From assembly GCF_018143015.1 (NCBI RefSeq), contig NC_054742.1, forward strand, positions 52,833,195 through 52,897,194: a DNA stretch of 64,000 nt, read 5' to 3'. Made by a program: the position numbers and the translations under genes. Of this stretch, positions 51,089-63,389 are shown piece after piece. The notes under the pieces were generated by a model that was not told the origin of the DNA, did not search any database, and was given only the letters and a program-made list of their open reading frames with translations. The stretch is from Lytechinus variegatus. Taxonomy: Eukaryota; Echinodermata; Echinoidea; Temnopleuroida; Toxopneustidae. Position 1 is the first letter of the stretch, and the number at the start of each line of letters is the position of its first letter.

Positions 51089-54000
51089 TCAATAAGGATG
51101 TAAGAGTTTCAGCGCTCTGACGGCAGGCACCACTTTCCCTAATGAATCCACACCTGAAAAGATACAAATAACAAAAAAAAAAAATTGTTTAATTCCGTAA
51201 CAGCTCTATTTCCTCTTTATATGAGAGACAGGGACAATGTGCTGACTGGCAAATAAGTAATCTCATTTTTAACTAGCTGGTATGATAATCTTATCTTTTT
51301 TTTATTCATATACATGTAGTTCCACTTTTGGAGAAGTGAATATCATCTTTATTGTCTTTATGTCACAGTGCACTTGCGACAAGCTTTGCTTACTAAGTTG
51401 TTACCTCCACTGCATATTACTTTTAGAAAGGTATTAATGCTTACACTTTTTGGAAATAAATACCGAACTGAATTGAATCCTATACCCAAAGTTCTTACTT
51501 ATAATATTCAAGCATATTGCTTATAATGACAGCCCTCCTTCACCAATTTTACTATGTTGGATGAATTTCCATTACAAGTGAATCTGTCTTGAGGTAAATC
51601 TCTTGGGAATACACAAGTCTGTTTGACAAAATGTGACTTCTGGAATGTTGACTGAGGAAGAATTTACAGTAATTTGCTTTTTATTTAATTCCAATCTTTA
51701 CATACTACTAGTATTGAACTTATCAAGAATGCAGAAAAAAGGTTTGAAAAAAAAGAAAAAAAGAATCGTGCGATATTTTCGCCGCACAAAATTTTTTGAC
51801 CGCGCTGCTCGCCGACTTTACTTTCAAGTCTTGCGCAACTTTTGAGACCAATTTTGCGTCACCCGGGTAAGTAGTTCCGAAATTACGTAACATTATGTAA
51901 GTGCGTGTCAGACCAAAAATGGCTCAAAAACGTGATTTCATGCACAAAGTCAATGCAAATTGTGTTTTCAACCAAAATTCATAAATGCATGATTATTTTT
52001 AGTTTTACTGGTCTAAATGTATTTATTTTATGCTTTTTATGATCACAGAAGAGTCCCAAAAAAATTTCATTGAAAAAACAATGAAAAACAGAAAGTCTAA
52101 AAAACAGAGAAATACATAAGAAATTGCAAAAACAATATACTACATAAGAAAATGATTTGATATCGCAATTTTTTTCATGTACACTTGCTTAGAACACCAA
52201 AAAGAGTTTCTATGCCAAAAATTAGTACATTTGGAGCTCTATTAGGGAGTTACAGGAAAAATTATGATTTCGCATACTAATTACACATAAATTAGCATAA
52301 TCACTGAATACCAATTCGCATGAAATAAATTACTATACAATCTTGTGGATTATGTCCCAGGCCGAGATCTTAAAGGGGGCCTGAGAGGCCCCCCCCCCCC
52401 CCCCCGCCATATGAACTCCCAAATTACCCTGGCCTAGATAGGGTTAAATAAATAAGCCTCAAAGTGGATATAAAAATGAATAATTGGATTAACTGTTGAT
52501 CGAATACATAAATAGATATATAAATACACTTACCCAATATTTCCATAAGATCTTTAGCAATGCCCTCAAATACAGGGAAGAATTTGTGATACTGATCAAG
52601 GCAAAGGATCAGCCTAGATGAAAGAAAAAAGAAAAAGAATTTAATGTTTGGAAATAATATTCTCTCAAGCAGAAAAGTTATTCTTATTGATGCTCTCTTT
52701 TGACCATAATAATTAATATCTGAAAACCTATGTCCCATTTTAATGATTTTGTCCACTCACAAACTCCTCACATTTAGCATAAAACTTAACTCTATGTTGA
52801 TCATGAGGCAATGTTAACCCTAAAACTCCTTTGGTATTTTGGGTGTTGTCAGTCCAGGGAGGGGGGGAGTGTCAAAAGTACAAATCAACTTTATTCATTG
52901 CAAGCTCTTTAAACTGATCGGCATGGGTACTTTCCTTCCTGGGCTTCTTCAGTTCTATGGGAGTCATGGTCTTTTCTATACAGGCACTCCTTTGTTATTT
53001 CATGGTAGAGTGACTATCTGATAGGTTGGGAAACCAAAACAAGCTAAGGTAATTAATACATGCACACAGTTAAAGGCACCATTTTGATTTTATTTGTGGT
53101 GCTGCTCTGTAGCAGCAATATTTGGCAGTAGCAGCAAACGAGAGGCCCTTGGCCTCGCCCATGATGCCAGGACAGGCCTGCATGGTAGACATCCTATGCT
53201 TCCAGTGAGCAGAAGTTTTCCGGACAGACAGTAAGTTGTTTTGTGAACTCTGATTATTATGATATTTTGTACAAACAAGTGGTACACCCCTGGCAGTCTC
53301 GCTTGAATTATGTGATTCAATCTAGCAGCATTGTTAACTTTTGTAACACAATATCAAACATTTTTTTATTCATCCTTGAATACAAGGCAATGAAGAGACA
53401 ATGCCACTCTTTACATCGGCCTGGGAACTTGATACTTCTTTTATACAAGATTTACTGAATGTGGAAACGAATACGAGGAATTATTTTCAAACTTGGAGAT
53501 AAATAATTTATATGATAATCAAACCCTAGGTTTATTGACCTCAAATGACCTTTGACCATGACTAGGAGACACTGTTCATTTAAGATCATTCATGATATCT
53601 GATATATGCATCTCACACAAGTTTCATTTAATTTAATTACATACTACAAAAATACTAAATGGTAACTATCAGGAAATCAAAATAGCACAATTTCAGTAGC
53701 TTCTAACTGTAACTTTGATAACAAGCTCTATGACTGAAACATATTCCTGGATCATGCATCACAAACCCAACTGAAAGCAAATCACATTTCTTGTTGGCAA
53801 ATCACATGACCCAAAATTAGTTGTTCAATATCAGTAGCTTATGACAGTCAAGATAACTTGGCATTGATAATATGCTCATATAACAAGGTTATATACTTGG
53901 ATCATGCATTCTCTAACTCAACTAAACATCAAGAATCAATACTCCTTACCTTTCAAGGTTGTCTGTCTGCAGTAAGTGGCTAAGTAGTTTTGTAGAGGTA

Positions 54001-57000
54001 TCTGAATGTAGGTCACAGAGATGACCCAAGGCCACTACCACTCTATTAGCAGGTATACCATCAGCTGTAATGAGGGACAAATGAATGATAAATCACAAAT
54101 TTCGAACTGGGAAAAAATGTGTGTTCAAGAGTACTTCCTTGTAATTCCTCTAGCTCAAAGAGTTGAAATTACTGTATCACATATCCCATAATATACAGGA
54201 CCAATGAAGACAGTTCTAGTTATCAAACCTTATAAATTCTAAGGATTTGAATCTGACTGAAATCCTAAGCTAGAAATACAAAAGAGATTTTCATTTAAGA
54301 GAGTTTTAGGTTTTTAGGGATTCTCCAATATCATTGTTGACTTTACTGTCATTGTATTTCCTTTGTCTTCATTAATTGAATGTGGCTAACTTTGAAAACT
54401 ACCTTATTTCTAACAGGTGATTTAACTATATTTGACCGAAAATGTCAAAACTGTTTTACACTGTGATATTCCTTACATTTATCAATCAAACATTGATACT
54501 ATACTATTATACTTATCATTCCTGACAATTTTTCAACAGTTTGCATATAACCAAACATCTACAATATTGTTGAAAAGATATTGTTTCATATTTGGATACC
54601 CAAAGTTACCATTGTACTTCATACCATGGCCTCAATTAAACAAGAGCTCAGAATATGGGCCAACTAGAGTAACAAAGGTGAACCTACGTAGTCCTAGGAG
54701 ACTCTTGAGGGTATGAAGAATGTTGTTCAGTTCCTCTAGTCTGTGATAGACCTCTGTCATTCGTGCATAGCTTCCTTCTCTTGTGGGTACATCAAACAGC
54801 CGCTGAAAATGGGACACAATTTTCTCAGCTTCAAACAGGTCTTTCTTCTTTTGCCTCTCACTACGAGCATCCTATATGAATGACAGGTAAACATTGTGCT
54901 ACATTTATTAAGGTATTTTCTCAATGAAAAATCTAGCAAACAAAATTGTTTCATTTGCATGGAAAACGTTCAAACGTTATGATGAAAACATAATTCACAG
55001 CAGTAGTTCTATGTAATTTAGATGAAATCATGAACCCTCACAAACTTCTTTCCTCTGGATACTTGCCCCCCCCCCCCATACCTGTACAACTGCAATACAG
55101 TGCAGCTTTATATCACATTAAAAGCTGATGGGATACTAATTGTGCATTTGGCTAAAACTTTGTTTATTTCTGGACTCTGGAAAAAAAAACATATTACTGA
55201 TTGAATCAATGAACTCAGCTCACTGTGTGCTTGTCTTTCAGGATGATCCCTGTCCAATGCTGAATGGTGGGTACCACATGCCTATAGGACTGTTCACACC
55301 ATGTTTCATGTTTATGACGCGATTCTCCAATCACAGGCAACCCTTGTTTGGATCCATCTTCCACTGCTGAACAAACCTCATCTGCAAACTAGAATGAACA
55401 CACAAATGAAAATGACGTAAAAAAGTTTCTTTTTTTCTTGGGCAAACCTCCTAGGCTAAAATTTTACAAATTATATATAACTTTCAGGTGCTCATGTTTT
55501 CATACATGGAATGGTATAATAATGAATGAATGGAAATTAATAATGACTCAATTAAAAAATTTATATATATCGGTTAAAGAAAACCTGATGTGAAATATCA
55601 TTTACATTACTAAAAAAAAACATCACCTTCTAGATTTAGTGATTTTACAAACAAATTTTATAACTAGAATTTCAGCCCATTCCATGCCTGAGAAATGATT
55701 TCATACCAAAGGGATGAATTAACAGATATTCTTCTTTTGGCTGTGCTTTGGTAATTTTTTTAATAAAATCACACCATTTTATTTCATTCATTCACACTCT
55801 AACAGCTTTAGGTATACACATTCATATAATGAATATCAGGGTAATGCATAGGAGTATTGATCAATACTTTTAAGGGAAGGAGGGGGGTTACCAAAAACTT
55901 GAGAAAGGCTTTAATCCTTGAAATTGCATAATAATCATCATTAATTGAAATGATTTCAATTAATACTGAGAGGGAAAAGAGAGATATTGTACCTGCTGCA
56001 TCTTTCCAAGTTGTTTTTTGCTCAGTTCCATGTCTTTTTTCCATCTCCTTGGAGTCTGTGAGGCTCTGTCTTGGAAGCTCGTCGGTGCCATCTGAGCTCT
56101 ATGGAGGACAGCAACACATATGTTAAAATTGATGTTTCCCAATTGGTCTAAACCCATTTTGTATAATGCCAAAAACTATTGGTATTAATTGCCACTCGGC
56201 CCAGTCCATTAATTTCACCAGATTACAAGTTAATACGTCTTAGTCTTATCTGATTGGACGACATGGTAAAATACAACAAGTGGAATGCCTCTGGCCGTCT
56301 CACCTGCATCACGCGGTTCCATATAGCAGCAGTGCTGACTTTGAATACTACTCTAACTCGCACAAGATGTTCAGTGATACATGGTTACTCAAGGGTGCCA
56401 GAAGCAGGGGGGGGGGGCAGGGGGGCACTTGCCCCCCAAAAGAAAATTTGGGGGGGGCAAAACAAGATTTTGCCCCCCCAATGTCCCCCCCTAAAAGTAG
56501 AAAAAATTATGTTAAGGACAAAAGTAAACGATGAAGGCACTTTTCTGCCTAAGAATTGTCATTTCCATTGTCAAAATGAAAAATTTTGCCCCTGACGGGC
56601 AATTACACATCATAGTATAGCCTTGCGTCTTTTGACGAACATGTCCTCTGTGAAACATACCTTTGATAACCCCCTTTTCCATCTAATTACAGTGTGATAA
56701 CGTTTAACCTTTTAATGAATACATTTCAGACTAAAACCGAATGGCAAATTAAAAGTGGTTCACCAATGCTTTGTCGGCTAACAAACGCGCGGTCGCCCAG
56801 AAACGCTCAGACCGGGGTTTCATCAATATTTTCGTCCGACAAGTTGTCAGATCTGTCAACTTTCCTGTATTCTGATTGGTTGAGAAGCATTGTTACCATA
56901 GTAACTGTCGGATAAAACAGGGCTTGTCGAATAAAACGTCCGACAAGTCCTTTCATGAAACGCTCCCCGGACCCGATATGTGTTTCCACTTTGAAGGAAA

Positions 57001-60000
57001 TTACCCGAATTCCGGGAAATCCAGACGTTTTCCAGGTAATTTCCGGGAAATGAAAAAATTCCAGGAAATCCGAAAATTACAATTAAACAACAATTAAACA
57101 TAGAAATTATCAATATTCATGATATTCAGGTTAATATTCTAATAATGTTTTACAGCCATACGTAGCTCAAAATTTTCCGCTCGCGCTCCGCGCTCGCATT
57201 TATAATTTTGTTCCTTTTTTTAAAGAGGGCGTGAACAAAAAACTGCAAAAATCCTTGATTTTGGCCACCTAGGCCGAATTTAGGCTCGCTGTATTATTGC
57301 CCGATTTTCGTGTAAAATCAATCTTGAAAATTCCAGGAAATATCTATGAATTTCAGGAAATTTGGGTTTCAGTTTCAGGAAATTTATTTTTGAGCTGTGG
57401 AAACACTGACCCGATATCACCAACGCGCGTGAACGCTAGTTACTCGAGCAAAATATGGAATCTGAAAATAGCTGTAAAATCGAAAAGTTTAAATAGTTAC
57501 AGAGGCTTGAGTAGTTGCTTATTGGATAAATGAGAAGATGCTAGCTTGAGTCGGCGAATGGAGTGCAGAGCAGGAGTAGGGGAAGGCGGGGTAAGTTGTG
57601 ACAGTTTTTGCTTTTTGCATGTTAGAATTGATATGATTAATAATCTTGTCGAAATAAGTACCTTGCCTTGAAATTTAATTCTTCTGAAATATTTTCCACC
57701 TATATATAACTTTCTATCCCCACACTGAAAGTCATCGTGACCTTTAAAAAAAACGATGTCAAATGGCTCAACTTGCCCCATATATGGGGTAAGTTTGAGC
57801 CACCTTCTGGGGTAAGTTGAGCCACAAAAACTATGTACAAAATGTATGAGGGGAGAACCAGCATGTCAATTTTTTGTTTAAAGTCTCTTCACTTGCTAAT
57901 TCTCTATAAATACTAACATCCTTTAAAAGGGAAAGAGCAGTCATGTAAATTTGCTCCTTTCAGCCAGCATTTCAATTGATTTTTATGGTTTGTTTGTTTT
58001 TAAAGATACATTACCATAGGAATTACCATGGCTCAACTTGCCCCATGCTATTTGGCTCAACTTACCCCAGTCCAACACTGCATAGCATGCATAATTTTGT
58101 ATCCACACATTTATTATGCATGCATCATAATAAGACTATGACAAGAATGAAGATCCATACCTGGACTAATAATGTTGTTATCATGTCTTTATTATATTTA
58201 AAGACGTGTGTGTTTATAAAGCACTTATCTATTTCACACTCTTTTTTACTTTTTTGGCTGAAATTCATATTTTCCCCTCTAAAAAACTACTTTTTGTTTC
58301 AAAGTTGAAAACAAATTGGTGGGTTTAGGGGTTATGCTATGGGTCATCAATATATGACACCACCACAATGTCTGACTCATTCATTATTGGCCTGGGGTGG
58401 TGGCTCAACTTGCCCCTATGCTCAACTTACCCCGCCTTCCCCTACTCATCTATCAACTAATCAAGCCTCTTCAAGTCTTCAACCTTTTCTGGTTTACTGT
58501 CTTTATCAGGACTACGCTCATTTGAACAAAAAATTACTCGACTATCAACTGTCCACTTCCTCCTATCAATTTTACTTCTTCCTCTATCCACTTTTTCGAA
58601 AACTCCTCATGGTGTACCGTCAACCACATCCGCTATTGGAATGTAATTGTTTTCTTCTAAATAATGTTACATAATGTACATTATGAACTGCCGTAGTTTG
58701 TTAATTCATGATTATTTACAAATGAATATTTCCTGGAATTTGATATTCATCATTTCCTAGTTATGGTCACATTTTCCCCAGAAAATATGTAAAGAAAAAA
58801 GAAGATTTTGAAGGGGTCATCCAAAAGTGCTTCCCATCCATACAAAACATGCCAAAGGAAACACATAAATCGAGTAATGGTTTAAATTTTCAGAAAAGTT
58901 TAAAATTGTTAGACAATAATTAAGCAGGTCATATTTCTTTGTCCTCCAGTTACAAAATATGAAACGTTTTGCCTATGCATGGATAATCAGGGACTCCAAT
59001 GCAGGGTCAGAAATGATTTGCATAAAATGGGGATTTAAGTGCTTATCGACGTCTGCCACGTCAGAACAGTATGACATTTTGAATTTGAAAAGACATTCAT
59101 TAGAATGTATTTTGTTTCTGTTGTTACGCTTCTTCTGCTTAATACACTCCTTGAAACTTATGATAATTGTGCTCTCTCGCTTCGTCCGTGTATGTAAATG
59201 TACATAAATAAATATTTCTGAAAGGATATTGCATGAAAAATGTAATTTCTGGTATTTTGAGTCAATATAAGCGTATTACGTAATTTAATTGATCAGACAC
59301 AAAAAAAACATTTGCGCGTAGATTTCATAGGTTCTCATAAACTCTGAGTATAGTCTTTCGTAGTGAATTCTATGTTTAATTCTCAAGAAATTTATTTCTT
59401 GAATTCTCTTAGAAACACAACTTTTATACTCCATTTTTACACAAAGTTTTACGGGGGGTCCTTCTCCCGCTCAAGTCGCTTCGGTATCTCACGCTGTCAA
59501 ATATATTGTGCCCCCTTCGGGATTTTGCCCCCCCCAAACTGAAAGTGTTCCGGCGCGCCTGTGGTTACTCTTATGTCCACTTTTTATGAACTAGACCAAT
59601 AAACTTACAGAGATATGATGGTTATTCAACAAAAAAACCCAACATGGCCAAAGTTCATTGACCTTACATGACCTTTGACCTTGATCATGTGACTTGAACT
59701 CGCACAGGATGTTCAGTGATACTTGATTACTCTAATGTCCAAGTTTAACGATCTAGACCAATAAACTTTCAAAGTTATGATGGTAATTCAACAGATACAC
59801 CCAATTCGGCCAAAGTTCATTGACCTTTGACCTTGGTCATGTGACCTGAAATGCGCACAGGATGTTCAGTGATACTTGATTACTCTAATGTCCAAGTTTA
59901 ACGAACTAGACCAATAAACTTTCAAAGTTATGATGGTAATTCAACAGATACCCCCAATTCGGCCAAAGTTCATTGACCCTCAATGACCTTTGACCTTAAT

Positions 60001-62213
60001 CATGAGACCTGAAACTTGCACAGAATGTTCAGTGATGCTTGATTACTATTATGTCCAAGTTTCATGAACTAGGTCCATATATTTTCTAAGTTATGATGAC
60101 ATTTCAAAAACTTAACCTCAGGTTAAGATTTCGATATTGATTCCTCCAACATGGTCTAAGTTCATTGACCCTAAATGACCTTTGACCTTGGTCATGTGAC
60201 ATGAAACTCTAATAGGATGTTCAGTAATACTTGATTAACCTTATGGCCAAGTTTCATGAACTAGGTCCATATACTTTCTAAGTTATGATGTCATTTCAAA
60301 AACTTAACCTCAGGTTAAGATTTGATGTTGACGCCGCCGACGGAAAAGCGGCGCCTATAGTCTCACTCTGCTATGCAAGTGAAGCGACATCTGAACCACG
60401 TGATAATTTAACAAAATGTAAAAATCCCATGTTAAGTCTCGGACGAAATGATGATTGGACTAAGCAGCAATTAAAGCCAATTAGATCAAATTTAATGATG
60501 ACTAAATGGATTTAACCTTAGTGACAGATCAGGGAATCAACCAACAGATATTTAATGAAGCAATTATTAACTTTGCGATTTGGTGTGTAATGCCATGAAT
60601 CATCATTATGTCCAAAATTTATAACCATGTCCATGGGAATGGGTCTAGAACTAATTTGTAACATGTCAGTCACTAACTCCACTACAGATTACAATACACA
60701 AAGTCCAGAGGGCTCAGTTTTCCTCAGCATGTTAAAGGGTATGCTCAATAGTTTATTGATTAAAGTTCAGTTGTGCAGAGAGACCACCAAGCATGTGTTT
60801 TTCACAAACTATTGGGAAAGGCACATTTAGTCATCTGCCTGGTTGAGACTGGAACCAATCTTTAATTTGACATGGAGAAGTTTTTACCAACTAAATCAAC
60901 ATTATCTCACCTAGCTTGCATCTCTTTGAGTATAATCCTTGTTTCTTGAGCATGCCACATAACTTCTTCAAGCATCAATGATAGTTCTCTGGTTCTATTC
61001 AATCAAGAAAACATATTTAATAATTAAAATGTAATCTTCCCTTTTTATATCTGTGGTGTTAACAGCATGATATATACTCCTAAATCACCATATCAAGGAT
61101 CTGAAATATATTTTCAGTAAACACCTATGGGTGCTAATGTATGAACATTAAACAGTGCAGTTGATTCCAATCAATATGACCTATGGACAACCAGCGAACT
61201 CATACAGTATCTTCTTGCAGATACCATATAATTCATTAATAATTTCAAGTCATGACCGTCAAGATATTGGTCCATATTCTCCAAGCCCGCCTAGGTTAGG
61301 CCATAACTTTACAAGCCTAAATCTAACTAGAACAGGCTGAGATGTTAGGTCTGTGGCTAATTTAATATTTCCCATTTTGTGTAAGCTGAAACGTACCTTT
61401 CAAGAATACTGGCAATTATGGACAGAATACATGTCTCAGCAATGAACTGAATGGTTTCTTACTTTCTTTTGTCAAACTGAGTTGTGTACTTGTGGGTAGT
61501 TTTTTCTTCCATCTCTTTTGATTGCTCCTACAAAATAGTACTCACTAATGTTTTTTGTTGGCAATATCACACAGAGTCACTCACTTTAATTTGTTTTAAC
61601 ACCAAATATTTGGGAGAAATATCTTAAGGTGAATTGTCATATGATAAATTTATTTTAAATTACCCATGTGAAGTGTGGTTAGAAAAACTTTTTAAAAAAG
61701 AGAAAAAATAAATTTACATTACATGTATAGAGGGTATATGGGGAGAAATGTAAATTTTACCTTGATATTGGTGGCTCTCCTCGAAGTTTAACCAAACCTT
61801 TGAGTATCGATCTGTTCAGTCCAGCAAGATTTTTAAAAACCTCTGATTCCTGAAACAATTTGATTAAAAGATGAATTATATATTTGTTATTTGGGATTTT
61901 ATGAAGAAATTAATAAAACAATGCTGAATTTCTATAGCAGTGTTGAAAATGCCCATTTCACATGGTTTTGAAGAGCCCTTTTAATTTTCTCTTCTTTTGC
62001 TATAATGCACATTATATAAACTCTATCCTTAAGAAAACTGGCCTTACCCAAAATTTTAAGAGTGCTTAAATGTGCTTACTTCTGAAATAGAGTCAGGCGA
62101 AATATAAGCAAGTATAGATCTAGATCTTATTTATTATTATCGTTATTGGTGTTCCATACCTCTCTATTCTCTTTATAATGTAGTCCATCTTCCCTTCTTA
62201 GTGACTTGGCCAT
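51089..62213 (-). CDS. CEP70: Centrosomal protein of 70 kDa, 5' partial
   Basis: CEP70 is a centrosomal coiled-coil protein that binds gamma-tubulin and helps organise microtubules. Exons from high to low: 62213-62160, 61849-61761, 61527-61463, 60994-60911, 56098-55993, 55388-55224, 54871-54688, 54064-53950, 52613-52534, 51153-51089 (TGA). From 61527 down, all phases agree. The C-terminal half is diagnostic: [45 protein letters not shown] and [14 protein letters not shown] follow human CEP70 closely. Upstream exons align loosely with its central coiled coil. The junction 61761 to 61527 does not keep frame (leaves two bases where zero are needed), so a small exon or alternative donor is missing from this model. 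The first listed exon starts MAKSLRRE straight after a good acceptor and resembles an internal human segment, so the true start is probably right of the window. The 56098-60911 intron carries a nested transposon block. Confidence 0.88.
53274..53660 (-). mobile_element. Diverged relative of the DR1-bearing repeat (copy 5)
   Basis: ACAAGTGG, CCCTGGCAGTCTC, GATTCAATCTAGCAGCA and TTAACTTT parallel the first 70 bases of copies 2 and 3 in order. A single TGACCTTTGACC unit follows at about 53546. Identity is visibly lower than among copies 1-3, so this looks like an older subfamily member. It lies in a CEP70 intron. Confidence 0.55.
56814..56968. mobile_element. Short inverted-repeat element within the hAT-like element
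   Basis: The left end GGGGTTTCATCAATATTTTC matches the complement of the right end (GGGGAGCGTTTCATGAAAGG), and GTCCGACAAG occurs on both arms. Same general TTTCATNAAG family as 5471-5617. No ORF. Confidence 0.5.
57579..58442. mobile_element. TA-flanked MITE (Tc1/mariner-like) within the hAT-like element
   Basis: Ends GGGGAAGGCGGGGTAAGTTG and CAACTTACCCCGCCTTCCCC are perfect inverted copies, with TA on both outer sides (57577-57578, 58443-58444). Internally, GGCTCAACTTGCCCC and its complement recur about seven times in both directions. No transposase frame. TA flanks suggest a Tc1/mariner-type source. Confidence 0.75.
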
Positions 62214-62347
62214 CTGTCAGTTAAAAAAGTGCAAGTCCTGAGGAAAAACAAGAAATGAAATTACAATGAGATTACATTCAAATGTTTCAGGAGGGGGGGG
62301 GTGGAATATACCCCATGGATAGGTCAAGCCTTAAGAAAGGTACTTAA

Positions 62348-63141
62348 GGCCTGGTCACACCGCCCGAGCGTTGTTGGAGCGGTCATCACCGCTAGCTACC
62401 GTTCACCACTGTTTAACCAATGTTGGCCTCCTTTAAGGCAACGCCGAATACACTCGGCCACCGCTGATGGTCCCTCCTACCACTTTGAAAGTTTTGGGCT
62501 GCTCAAAATATTGCGAGCGGTGAGGAGCGGGCAATTTTCCGCTCCAGCAAAGTTGACTACCGCTCTAACAACGCCCAGTCAAAGTTTGGCACCGCTAGAC
62601 GAAAGTTTGTGAACGCTTAGGTCCGCTAGGCCAACGCAGAAATCTTGAACGCTGGACAACCGCTGCTTCCCAAGCGTTGCCCGGCTGGTGATTAAACGGT
62701 TCACAAACTTTGGTGGAGCGGTTGTTAGCGTTTTCCGAGCGGACATGGGATTGCTGGAACGGTGCATTCATCCATTCATTGTTAAATAATAGCACTGAAA
62801 GGATGTACTTTTGTCTACCAGATTGATTGTGGTGAGTACATTGAGCAGTTGAAAAAATAGGACACTCTCTCTCTGTCATCATAATCATAGTGTTAAACCC
62901 CATCGAGTGGACGCCCGCATGCGCAGAACTCCACTCTATCAACGCTCGAGTCACCGCTAAACCAACGCTCGTCACCGTTGAACCAAAACTAAAGCTACGT
63001 GGGCTTCAGCAGTGCACCACTAAGTGAACGCCCATGTTTTTCGATTTTTTTCCCTTCAATTTGTGAGCGGTGACGAGCGTTGTCGAAATTCGACCCTCTC
63101 TCACGACCGCTCCAACAACGCTCAGGCAGTGTAACCAGGCC
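62348..63141. mobile_element. TTAA-flanked short element, 794 bp
   Basis: Ends GGCCTGGTCACACCGCC and CAGTGTAACCAGGCC are inverted, with GAGCGTTGTTGGAGCGGTC / GACCGCTCCAACAACGCTC perfect just inside. TTAA stands on both borders (62344-62347, 63142-63145). The interior is full of ACCGCT and AACGCT motifs in both orientations. TTAA fits piggyBac or Kolobok targets; a TAA target (PIF/Harbinger) cannot be excluded. Its frames of about 100 codons are by-products of this motif repetition. Confidence 0.7.
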
Positions 63142-63389
63142 TTAAATGACTAAAAGGTAAAATGGTAGCAACACTCACTAGTGCATGTGAAGCATTGTGC
63201 ATGTCAAGATTGTGTGGCATATATCAGAATCTGGATGCTCAAAAATAATGTTGAATGATAGAAAAACTGAATTGTTGGTTATTGGTACACGTCAGGTTTC
63301 AAAATTTGGGGGCTATAGTTATAGCTTAAATTGTTGGTGATTCGGTTATAACTCCATCAGATAATGCCTGAAAAGCGCTCAGTAACCAA

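Larger units (their letters stand above)
56390..59561. mobile_element. hAT-like non-autonomous or decayed element, 3.17 kb
   Basis: It interrupts repeat copy 3 and is bounded by an exact duplication, TGGTTACT (56382-56389 and 59562-59569). Ends are CAAGGGTGCCAGAAGCA and TGTTCCGGCGCGCCTG, imperfect inverted copies with CA/TG termini. G and C homopolymer runs lie just inside both ends, as in other elements here. No transposase-like frame is visible: the longest open frames are near 110 codons and unrecognisable. It contains two further short elements (56814-56968, 57579-58442) and repeated TTCCGGGAAAT/TTCCAGGAAAT motifs near 57010-57400. Confidence 0.75.
56276..60386 (-). mobile_element. DR1-bearing tandem-unit repeat, copy 3, split by an insertion
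   Basis: The first 114 bp (56276-56389, starting ACAAGTGGAATGCCTCTGGC) and the remainder (59570-60386, ending near CTCTGCTATGCAAGTGAAG) are collinear with copy 2. They are separated by a 3.2-kb hAT-like insertion. Four TGACCTTTGACCT units remain. The block lies in the CEP70 intron between exons 56098-55993 and 60994-60911. The far end has drifted from the GTGAGAC seen in copies 1 and 2. Confidence 0.75.

Noticed and set aside
62213-62213. ATG at 62213 as the true CEP70 start
   Set aside because: It directly follows a strong acceptor (pyrimidine run then GACAG), and the residues after it resemble an internal part of human CEP70, so it is more likely an internal exon edge.
884-62213. The four genes as a coordinated trafficking cluster
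   Set aside because: Orientation alternates, spacing is several kilobases, and their functions are general cell-biological ones. I see no shared regulatory feature beyond dispersed repeats.
62301-62975. Open frames of 103 and 126 codons near 62.3-63.0 kb
   Set aside because: They lie inside the TTAA-flanked element and result from its ACCGCT/AACGCT motif repetition; no domain is visible.
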